Assembly (NCBI RefSeq): GCF_018455725.1 | Contig: NZ_JAHCLR010000007.1 | Location: forward strand, 62,001-126,000 | Length of the DNA stretch: 64,000 nt | Origin: Mycolicibacter acidiphilus | GTDB lineage: Bacteria > Actinomycetota > Actinomycetes > Mycobacteriales > Mycobacteriaceae | Reading direction: 5' to 3' | Shown here: piece after piece, positions 55,701 through 63,300 of the stretch | How the letters are laid out: every line of letters starts with the position of its first letter | Numbering within the stretch: position 1 is the first letter of the stretch | Notes under the pieces: generated by a model | Seen by the model: only the letters and a program-made list of their open reading frames with translations | What the model was told of the DNA's origin: nothing | The model's database searches: none | Translations under genes and position numbers: made by a program

Positions 55701-56604
55701 ACCCACCGCCGTCGGCAAGCGGGCGTTTCTGGGCAACTCCGGCATCACCCGGCCCGGGCACCGACTGCCCGACGACGGCCTGGTCGCGGTGCTCTCGGCG
55801 GTGCCACGCAAGGCCAAGGCCGGCTCGTCGTGGCTGGGCAGTCCACCGGTGCGACTGCGCCGGCGGGTCACCGACGACACGGCCGCCGACCGCACCTTCC
55901 ACCCGCCGCTTCACCTGCGGGTGACGCGCGCCGCCGTCGAGACCTGCCGGCTGATCCCGGTGCTGGTGACGTTCGGTATCGGGATCGGTGTTCTCGGCGC
56001 CATCCAATGGGTGACAACACAATTCGGCTATGTTTTCGCCGCGCTGACCAGCGGCGCGGTGCTGCTAGCCGCGGGCGCCGTCGCCGGCGTGACCGCGGTG
56101 CTCGCGAAATGGCTTGCGGTGGGCCGTGTTCAACCGCAGCAACGACCACTGTGGTCATCGTTCGTGTGGCGCAACGAGGTCTCGGACGCCTTCGTCGAAA
56201 CGGTGGCGGCGCCGTGGTTCGCCCGGGCGGCGACCGGGACCCCCGTGCTGAACCTGTGGTTGCGCGCACTGGGCGCCCGGATCGGCCGGGGGGTGTGGTG
56301 CGAGACGTACTGGCTGCCCGAGGCGGACCTGGTCGACCTGCGCCGCGGGAGCACCGTCAACCGGGGCTGCGTGGTGCAGACCCACCTGTTTCACGACCGG
56401 ATCATGCGGATGGACGCCGTCGTCCTGGAAGACGGCGCCACCCTGGGGCCGCACTGCGTCGCACTGCCGGCGGCCCGACTGGGCGCCGGTGCGGTCGTCG
56501 GGCCGGCATCGCTGGTGATGCGCGGCGACGAGGTGCCGCCCGCAACACGCTGGCAGGGCAACCCGATCGCCCTGTGGGCCGCCAGGGCGGGGTCCGCGGC
56601 GTGA
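52720..56604 (+). CDS. Pls/PosA-type single-module NRPS, putative polyamino-acid (lysine) synthetase
   Basis: 1294 residues. An adenylation domain (about 15-520; TSGSTGTPKG at 154-163, YGPTE at 292-296, RTSGKVDR with Lys480) is followed by a carrier domain with Ser535 in GGGSLQA as phosphopantetheine site. Then two membrane helices (about 600-670) and left-handed beta-helix repeat domain 1 (710-810), two helices (828-905) and domain 2 (948-1045), two helices (1072-1135) and domain 3 (1184-1284). No condensation or thioesterase domain is present. This is the layout of the epsilon-poly-L-lysine synthetase Pls and its relatives. The specificity residues are D203, A204, E207, S246, I267, G269, T291, V299, V300 and K480, near published lysine codes. 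GTG 52720 was chosen for size and -10 box. The frame is open to 52558. Confidence 0.88.
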   Translation: MPTPQVPARFLRSSSAPSARTLIDILRATARTHPDEAAIDDGAVVLTYAELVTGIDDGAAWLGSCGLGRGDRIGIRMPSGTAALYLAILATLAAGAAYVPVDADDPAERAELVFAEAQVAAVLTERGLAHGPGSSRGRRAAAPRTGDDAWIIFTSGSTGTPKGVAISHRSAAAFVDAEAGRFLPDNPIGPGDRVLAGLSVAFDASCEEMWLAWRHGACLVPAPRSLVRSGMDLGPWLVTRDVTVVSTVPTLAALWPAEALEAVRLLIFGGEACPPELAARLAAPDREVWNTYGPTETTVVACAARLDGTDPVRIGLPLAGWDLAVVGDDGLPVGYGETGELVIGGVGLGRYLDDDRDAQAYAALPTLGWARGYRSGDLVRLEPEGLIFCGRADDQVKVGGRRIELGEVDTALAALPGVGAAAAAVRETTSGSAVLVGYLAGTDPSFDLAAARGELAGRLPAALVPRLVLLPELPTRTSGKVDRAALPWPITDGPGDTAPNGLDDATAWLAQQWRDVLGTAVAEPDTDFFALGGGSLQAAQLVALLRKRHPQIAVADVYDHPRLGSLAEYLADLGDGGTSVGPAPRAVRPTPAATQAAQLALALPLATLAGLQWVTWLAVLNNAASAWLDLPWLAPLNWWWLLLALLLFVTPLGRMAIAVCGARLLLSGLLPGSYPRGGGVHLRVWLAERLATASGAENLAGAPWLVYYARALGNTVGRDTDLHSAPPVTGMLTVGKRCSIEPEVDLCGHWVDGDLFHVGPVSIGNDATIGARTTLMPGVSVGKGAYVAPGSGVVGKVKDSQDWAGSPAVKSGKTRRPWPAERPPRRSAWVAVYGATALLIGGLPLLALAAALAVLGWAVRDAETPGEALGPALVWTPVATLVALVVYAALTAAAVRALGVGLPAGYHPVRSRVGWQLWATERLMDAARNYLFPLYASLLTPWWLRLLGARVGRGTEISTVLLIPKFTEVADGAFLADDTMIASYELGGGWIHAAPTAVGKRAFLGNSGITRPGHRLPDDGLVAVLSAVPRKAKAGSSWLGSPPVRLRRRVTDDTAADRTFHPPLHLRVTRAAVETCRLIPVLVTFGIGIGVLGAIQWVTTQFGYVFAALTSGAVLLAAGAVAGVTAVLAKWLAVGRVQPQQRPLWSSFVWRNEVSDAFVETVAAPWFARAATGTPVLNLWLRALGARIGRGVWCETYWLPEADLVDLRRGSTVNRGCVVQTHLFHDRIMRMDAVVLEDGATLGPHCVALPAARLGAGAVVGPASLVMRGDEVPPATRWQGNPIALWAARAGSAA

Positions 56605-57962
56605 GCAACCCGGAGAAGAAAGCCGCCAAGCGCGCGGGACGCCTCGCCGCCGCCCCACCCGTCGACCCGTACCTGCCGGACAGCGGCGACGGCGGTTACC
56701 GGGTGTCGCGGTACGAACTGGACCTGACGTACAAGATCGCCGCGAACCGCCTCACCGGTTCGGCGGACCTGACCGCGGTGACGCTGGCCCCACTGGACGG
56801 GTTCACCCTCGATCTGGCCGACGCCCTGTCGGCGACCAAGGTCTGGGTCAACGGGCGGCGCCCGGCACGGTTCTCGGCATCCCACGGCAAGCTGCGGGTC
56901 AGGTTGGCCGAGCGACTGCCCACCGGTGCTGCGCTCTCGATCCGGGTGCATTACGGCGGATCGCCGCGGCCCATCCAAAGCATCTGGGGCGACGTCGGTT
57001 TCGAGGAACTCACCGACGGCGCCCTGGTCGCCGGGCAGCCAAACGGCGCGCCGTCGTGGTTCCCGTGCAACGACCATCCGGCGAGCAAGTCGAGCTACCG
57101 GATCCGAATCAGCACCGACAACCCGTATCACGCGATCGCCAACGGGGAGTTGATCTCCCGGCAGGCCCGCGGCGCCACCACCACCTGGACCTACGAACAG
57201 CCGGAGCCGACGCCGACGTATCTGGTGACGTTGCAGATCGGCAGGTACGAGACCCGGCGGATCGCCGATTCACCGGTGCCCGTGCACGCGGTGCTGCCGG
57301 CGGCGTTCAACGCCCGATTCGACGCGGACTTCGCTCGGCAGGTGCAGATGCTGACGCTGTTCACCGAACTGTTCGGGCCGTATCCGCTGGCCGCCGGGTA
57401 CACCGTGCTGGTGACCGATGACGACCTCGAAATACCGCTTGAGGCACAAGGCATTTCGATATTCGGCGCCAACCACTGCACGGGGCTGGGCAGTTCGGAG
57501 CGGCTGATCGCACACGAACTGGCCCACCAGTGGTTCGGCAACAGCGTGACGGTCCGCCGCTGGTGCGACATCTGGCTGCACGAGGGTTTCGCCTGCTACG
57601 CCGAGTGGCTGTGGTCGCAGCACCGCGGCGGCGCGAGCACTGCGGAACTGGCCGCGCACTACTACCAGCGACTGGCCGCCGCACCACAGAATCTGCTGCT
57701 GGCCGACCCGGGGCCGGCCCTGATGTTCGACGACCGGGTCTACAAGCGCGGCGCCCTGACCCTGCACGTGCTGCGCGGCCAACTCGGCGACGCAAGCTTC
57801 TTCGCCCTGCTGCGGGACTGGTCCGCCCGGTACCGCCACGGCAACGCCACGACCGCCGACTTCACCAACCTGGCCGCCGGCTACGCGGGCACGTCGCTGC
57901 GCCCGCTCTGGCAGGCCTGGCTGCACTCGACCGCGTTGCCGCCGCTGAAGGACGGTCCGTGA
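56601..57962 (+). CDS. M1-family zinc aminopeptidase
   Basis: 453 residues. The gluzincin site is HELAH (305-309) with the third ligand Glu328 in WLHEGFACYAE, spaced as HExxH-x18-E. In place of the usual GxMEN motif it has PLEAQGISIFG, with the glutamate-like Glu of LEAQG, which alters the substrate N-terminus pocket. The N-terminal half is the M1 beta-saddle domain (YRVSRYELDLTYKIAANRLTG). The C-terminal helical domain is short. No signal peptide is seen, so it should be cytoplasmic or peripheral. GTG start in 4-bp overlap with the Pls-like gene. The epsilon-poly-lysine-degrading enzyme of Streptomyces albulus is a zinc aminopeptidase of this sort (recalled). Confidence 0.9.
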   Translation: MSNPEKKAAKRAGRLAAAPPVDPYLPDSGDGGYRVSRYELDLTYKIAANRLTGSADLTAVTLAPLDGFTLDLADALSATKVWVNGRRPARFSASHGKLRVRLAERLPTGAALSIRVHYGGSPRPIQSIWGDVGFEELTDGALVAGQPNGAPSWFPCNDHPASKSSYRIRISTDNPYHAIANGELISRQARGATTTWTYEQPEPTPTYLVTLQIGRYETRRIADSPVPVHAVLPAAFNARFDADFARQVQMLTLFTELFGPYPLAAGYTVLVTDDDLEIPLEAQGISIFGANHCTGLGSSERLIAHELAHQWFGNSVTVRRWCDIWLHEGFACYAEWLWSQHRGGASTAELAAHYYQRLAAAPQNLLLADPGPALMFDDRVYKRGALTLHVLRGQLGDASFFALLRDWSARYRHGNATTADFTNLAAGYAGTSLRPLWQAWLHSTALPPLKDGP

Positions 57963-59194
57963 CCGGCACCGCCACCGCCGGACCGCTCACCCGCAGCGGG
58001 GTGGCACGGGTGGGGGCGGCGACCGTGCTGACCGCGATCTGCGGCTACGCGGTGCTGTACCTGGCGGCCCGCGACCTGGACCCGGCCGGTTTCGCGGTCT
58101 TCGGAGTGTTCTGGGGCGCGTTCGGACTGGTCGCCGGTGCGGCCAACGGCCTACTGCAGGAGACCACCCGCGAGGTCCGCGTGGCCCGGGACACCGCGCC
58201 CGCACCCGGTCCGCACACCCGTCCGCTGCCGGTGGCCGGGCTGGCCGGGATCACCGCCGCCGCGCTGGTCGCGGTGACAGCGCCGCTGTGGAGTCCGCAG
58301 GTGTTCGTGCAGGCCCGCTGGCTGTCGGTGGCGCTGCTGTGTTTCGGGCTGGCGAACTTCGCGGTGCACGCCACCCTGTTGGGCATGCTGGCCGGCGCCA
58401 ACCGGTGGACGCAGTACGGGGCGCTGATGGTGACCGACGCCGGCATCCGGGTGGCGGTGGCGGCGACGGCCTTCTTCGTCGGCTGGGGCCTGGTCGGGTT
58501 CCTGTGGGCGACGGTCGCCGGCGCCGGGGCCTGGCTGATCCTGCTCACCTGCTCCCCGGCGGCCCGCTCGGCGGCGCGGCTGCTGACACCGGTGGGCACC
58601 GCGGCGTTCCTGCGCGGGGCGGCGCACTCGATCACCGCGGCCGGGGCCAGCGCGATCCTGGTGATGGGTTTTCCGGTGCTGCTGCAGGCCACCTACGGCG
58701 AACTGGGCGCCGAGGGCGGCGTGGTGATCCTGGCGGTGACGTTGACCCGGGCGCCGCTGCTGGTGCCGCTCACCGCGATGCAGGGCAACCTGATCGCCCA
58801 CTTCGTCGACCAGCGCTCCCGCCGGTTGCGTGCGCTGCTCACACCGGCGGTGATCGTGGCCGCGGTGGGCGCGACGGGCGTGCTGGCGGCCGGGCTGATC
58901 GGGCCGTGGCTGCTGCGGGTGGTGTTCGGCCCGGAGTACACGGCCAGCGGTGCGCTGCTGGCCGGGCTGACGGCGGCCGCGGTGGCGATCGCACTGTTGA
59001 CGCTGACCGGCGCGGCGGCGGTGGCGGCGGCGCTGCACCGGGCGTACGCGCTGGGCTGGGTCGGTGCGACGGTGGCCTCAGCGGCGCTGCTGCTGGCCCC
59101 GCTGGACCTGGGTGAGCGGACGGTCATCGCGCTGCTGTGCGGGCCGGTGGTCGGCATCGCGGTGCACCTGACGGCGCTGCGCGGCGCCGACTGA
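57959..59194 (+). CDS. Polytopic membrane protein, polysaccharide flippase-like (Rv3630-like)
   Basis: 411 residues with about twelve membrane helices and a positively charged short loop. The pattern (YLAARDLDPAGFAVFGVFWGAFGLVAGAANGLLQETTREVRVARD; ...LRRVVFGPEYTASGALLAGLTAAAV-type LLRVVFGPEYTASGALLA) resembles the Wzx/MVF-like polysaccharide exporters. The VVFGPEY motif is typical of these. It would move a lipid-linked sugar. GTG start in a 4-bp overlap with the aminopeptidase. It precedes ppgS by 48 bp, the order of Rv3630-Rv3631, so it may export polyprenyl-phospho-GalNAc. That is inference. Confidence 0.82.
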   Translation: MTGTATAGPLTRSGVARVGAATVLTAICGYAVLYLAARDLDPAGFAVFGVFWGAFGLVAGAANGLLQETTREVRVARDTAPAPGPHTRPLPVAGLAGITAAALVAVTAPLWSPQVFVQARWLSVALLCFGLANFAVHATLLGMLAGANRWTQYGALMVTDAGIRVAVAATAFFVGWGLVGFLWATVAGAGAWLILLTCSPAARSAARLLTPVGTAAFLRGAAHSITAAGASAILVMGFPVLLQATYGELGAEGGVVILAVTLTRAPLLVPLTAMQGNLIAHFVDQRSRRLRALLTPAVIVAAVGATGVLAAGLIGPWLLRVVFGPEYTASGALLAGLTAAAVAIALLTLTGAAAVAAALHRAYALGWVGATVASAALLLAPLDLGERTVIALLCGPVVGIAVHLTALRGAD

Positions 59195-59242
59195 GCCGCC
59201 CGGAGGTGTATTTTTTAACCCATCGAGACTCGCAGACCAGAC

Positions 59243-59920
59243 GTGTGGATCGTCGTGCCGGCCTTCAACGAGGCGACCGTGATCGGCGACGTCATCGCCA
59301 CCATCCGCACCGAATTCACCCACGTGGTCTGCGTGGACGACGGCAGCGCCGACACCACGGCCGCCACCGCGCACGGCGCGGGCGCCTACGTGGTTCGGCA
59401 TCCGGTGAACCTCGGTCAGGGCGCGGCGATCCAGACCGGCGTCGAGTTCGCCCGCAGCCGGCCCCGGTCCCGGATCTTCGCGACGTTCGACGCCGACGGC
59501 CAGCACCAGGTCGCCGATGTGGTACGGATGGTCGACCGGCTCACCGCCGAGGACCTGGACATCATCATCGGTACCCGGTTCGCCGACCCGGCGACGAACG
59601 CCTCGGTGCCGTGGTTGAAGCGACTGGTGCTGCGCACCGTGGTGTGGCTGAGCCCGCGGACCCGACGGCTGGGGCTCACCGATGCGCACAACGGCCTGCG
59701 GGTGTTCAACCGCACGGTTGCCGACGGACTGGACCTGAAGATGACCGGCATGAGCCACGCCGGCGAATTCATCGCGCTGATCGACGAAAACCATTGGCGG
59801 GTAGCCGAAGAGCCGATCGAGGTGCTCTACACCGAGTACTCCAAGTCGAAGGGTCAGCCGCTGCTCAACGGGGTGAACATCCTGTTCGACGGGTTGCTGC
59901 GCAAGAGGATGTCAAAGTGA
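59243..59920 (+). CDS. ppgS: Polyprenyl-phosphate N-acetylgalactosaminyl synthase PpgS
   Basis: 225 residues, a family 2 glycosyltransferase. VVPAFNEATVIGDVIATI and VVCVDDGSADTT bind UDP. The DxD is in ATFDADGQHQVAD. LTDAHNGLRVFNRTVADGL follows, then the C-terminal SMSHAGEF-type MSHAGEFIALIDENHWRVAEEPIEVLYTEYSKSKG. M. tuberculosis Rv3631 (PpgS) makes polyprenyl-phospho-N-acetylgalactosamine, the donor of the galactosamine on arabinogalactan. The protein lacks its own membrane helices and needs the partner below. GTG 59243 is the only start in this frame; no ribosome site is clear. A TATTTTTT run lies 30 nt upstream. Confidence 0.88.
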   Translation: MWIVVPAFNEATVIGDVIATIRTEFTHVVCVDDGSADTTAATAHGAGAYVVRHPVNLGQGAAIQTGVEFARSRPRSRIFATFDADGQHQVADVVRMVDRLTAEDLDIIIGTRFADPATNASVPWLKRLVLRTVVWLSPRTRRLGLTDAHNGLRVFNRTVADGLDLKMTGMSHAGEFIALIDENHWRVAEEPIEVLYTEYSKSKGQPLLNGVNILFDGLLRKRMSK

Positions 59921-60258
59921 ACTGGATCAAGGTTCTGCTGATCGCGGCGGTGATGGCGCTGCTGGTCAAACTGCTGCTGTCCCGGCGCTCCGCACAGTCC
60001 CGCGCCTGGGTGAAGGTCGGCTACCTGGTCTTCGTGGTGGCCGGCGTCTACGCCGTGCTGCGCCCGGACGACACCACCGTGCTGGCGAACTGGCTCGGGG
60101 TACGCCGCGGCACCGACCTGATGCTCTACATCCTGATCATCGTGTTCGCGTTCACCACGTTGAGCACCTACATGCGATTCCGTGAGTTGGAACTGCGCTA
60201 CGCCCGACTGACTCGGGTGGTGGCGCTGGCGAACGCGCAACCACCCGAGCGTCAGTAG
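59917..60258 (+). CDS. Small membrane partner of PpgS (DUF2304, Rv3632-like)
   Basis: 113 residues with three membrane helices (NWIKVLLIAAVMALLVKLLLS, AWVKVGYLVFVVAGVYAVLR, LMLYILIIVFAFTTLSTYMRF) and a C-terminal tail. The DUF2304 pattern is clear. In M. tuberculosis Rv3632 is required for full PpgS activity and probably anchors it in the membrane. The GTG start overlaps ppgS by 4 bp. It ends the five-gene chain that began at 52720. Confidence 0.86.
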   Translation: MNWIKVLLIAAVMALLVKLLLSRRSAQSRAWVKVGYLVFVVAGVYAVLRPDDTTVLANWLGVRRGTDLMLYILIIVFAFTTLSTYMRFRELELRYARLTRVVALANAQPPERQ

Positions 60259-60322
60259 TTCGGCGACTGTTGGCCCGGCGGTAACGGCGGGTTGGCCGGC
60301 GGTCCGGATTCAGCCGTCAGTC

Positions 60323-63300
60323 TTACGGGTATGCGGGGAACTGAGGTTCTGGCCGACCCACTAGCCGCAACACTGGCGCGGCTGCTGACTCCGCCCTGTC
60401 AGCAGCTGTACGCGCTGCTGTGGCGGGCGGGTGTGCTGCAGGTGGAGCATCCGCAGCCGGTTCGTCGTCCCGCGCCGCCCGACCCCGGCCCAGCACCGCG
60501 ACCGCGGCCGTCGCCGCACCTGCGGTGCTCAGCGCCTGCAGCCAGCCGATCGGGCCGATCGGCGTGCAGCCGAGCAACTGGCTGACCCCGGGCGTGCTGA
60601 CCGCCAGCGCGAACACCGCGAATGAGCCCGCCGCGGTGGCCAGCACCAGCGGGGCGTGCGAGTCGACCAGGGTCTGGCCGAGTTCGGTGGTGACCAGCGA
60701 GATCAGCGCCACGGTGGCGGCGCGCTGCTGGCCGCCGCCCAAACCGGTGAGCGCCGAGAGCCCGGTGAGCCCGGTGGACATGGCCATCGCCCACGCCGCG
60801 GTGGCGGCGGTGGCGGTGATCGCCCCGCGGTAGGCCACCGCCCGCCACAGTTCGCGTTCGTCGAGGCCGCCGCCGGCGACCCGCTGCACCGGACCGGCCG
60901 GGGTGCTCACCGCGACCGCGGTCGCCGGCAGCGCATCGGTGAGGGTGTTCATCAGCAGCAGCTGACGGGTGTTCAGTGGTGACATGCCGGTGAACGCGGT
61001 GCCGATCACCGAGAAGATCACCTCGCCGGCGTTGCCGCCGAGCAGCCCGGAGACCGCCAACTGCACACCGCGCCACAGCCGCCGGCCCTCGTCGATCGCG
61101 TCGGTCAGCGCACCGATCCGGCCGTCGGTGAGGACCACGTCGGCGACCGTGTGCGCCGAATCGCTGCCGCGGGCCACCACCCCGACCCCGACCGTGGCGA
61201 CCCGGATCGCGGCGGCGTCGTTGGCGCCGTCGCCGACCATCGCGCTGACTTTGCCGGCCCGTTCCAGGGTCTGCACGATCTGCACCTTGTGCTCGGGCGT
61301 CATCCGGGCGAACACCACCCGCTCACACGCCACCCGCTCCTGCTCCCGGCGGGACAGCGCGTCCCACTCCGAGCCGGTGATGACCCCGTCGGCGTCGACG
61401 GCCAGGCCGAGTTCCGCGGCGATCGCGGTGACGGTGATCGGGTGATCGCCGGAGATCAGCCGGATGCCGACGCCGCGGTCGGTCAGGTCGGCGAGCAGCT
61501 TCGCCGCCCCCGGGCGCGGGGTGTCGGAGATGCCGAGCAGCCCGGTCAGCTCCAGTCCATGCCCGGCCAGTTCGGTGATCCTGTCCGGGTCGGAGCGGAC
61601 CGCGTCGGCTTCCGCGGGACTCAGCGTGCGCCGGCCGACGGCGATCACCCGCAGCCCGGCGGCCGCCAACTCGTCGACCTGCGGCTGCCGGTCCGTCGCG
61701 CCGCTGGCCGCCAGCACCGTCTCCGGGGCGCCCTTGACGCTGAGCTCGGTGCCGGTCACCGCAGCCGAGAACGCCCGGCCGGAACGGAACGGCAGGTACA
61801 CGTCCGGCGCCGCCGCCGGGCCGGGGACCGCCGCGTCGACTCCCGCTTCGATGATCGCCTGGTCGGTGGCGTGGGCGTGCGCGTCGCCGTGCGCCCACGG
61901 GGCGGCGTGCAGGGCGGCGTGCAGCACGTCGGCGTCGGTGCGGCCGTCGACCGGGCACACCCGGGTGACCCGCAGTCGGTTCTCGCTCAGGGTGCCGGTC
62001 TTGTCGAAGCAGACCACGTCGAGCCGACCGAGCGCCTCCACCGCCCGCGGCACCCGCACCAGCGCCCCGGTTCCGGTGAGTCGGCGCGCCGACGCGTACT
62101 GCGCCAGCGTCGCCATCAGCGGCATGCCCTCCGGCACGGCGGCCACCGCGATCGCGATCGCGTCGCCGAGCGCGGTGCGCAGCTGCCCGCCGCGCAGCAT
62201 CCCGAGTGCGCCGACCAGCAGCCCGCCGGCGCCGCTGACCGGGAACGCCCGGTACATCACCTCGCTGAGCTGGTGCTGCAGGCCCACCGTCGGCAGATCA
62301 CCGGCGGCCAGTTCGGCGGCCCGACGGGTCTGGGTGTCGGCGCCGACGGCGGTGACGATCGCGACCGCGGTCCCGGCGATGACGGTGCTGCCCGCGTAGA
62401 GCATGCAGCTGCGCTCGGCGAGTTCGGCGCCCGGTGTCGGCGCGGTCTGCTTGTCCACCGACAGCGACTCCCCGGTGAGCGAGGACTCGTCGACCTCCAG
62501 GTCGGTCGCCTCGATCACCCGGGCGTCGGCCGGGACGACCTCGTTGCTGCGGACCTCGATCACGTCGCCGGGTGCCAGCAGTTCCGCCGGGACCTCGGTG
62601 TAGCCGGTGCCGTCCGGTCCGGGGGTGACGGTGCGCGCGGGCGGGGTCTGCTGGGCCAGCAGCACGTTCAGCCGGCTCTCGGCCCGCATCTGCTGACCGG
62701 CCGCGAGCATGGCATTGCCGACCAGGACGATGCCGACCATCGCCGCGTCGATCGGCGAACCGAGGATCGCGGTGGCCGCCGAACCGACCGCCATGATCGG
62801 GGTCATCGGGTCGGACAGCTCCGCCCGCACGGCCTTGACGAACTGCCAGGCGGTGTTCGGCGGCCGGGTCGCGGCGGCGTCTGACACCCGGGCCGTGAGG
62901 TTCGGCTGCGGCAGGATCTGGCGGACCTGGGCGATCGACATCGCGTGCCACTCGTGGGCCGGGGCGGGCCGCGGCGCGGGGGTGCGGACGACCTTGCGGG
63001 CCAGCAGATAACCGGAGCACAGCCCGGCGGCGCCGCCGACGGTCACCGGCCCCGGCATGTTCGCCCGCCGGACCCGGATGCCGGGCACCAGCAGCAGTCC
63101 GCCGAGCACCGAGGCACTGGCCGACAGCGTGATGCCGCGCCGGGTCGCCTCCCGGGCGGCGGGCAACGCCCGCAGCACCTGCCACGCGCCGGCCAGGCCG
63201 TCGAGCAGCAGGTCGACGTGCCACGGCGGGGCGGTGTCGCCTGCCGGCATGATGCCCAGGGCCAGGTCGGCGCCGGCCAGCGCCCGGTCCGCGCCTGCGG

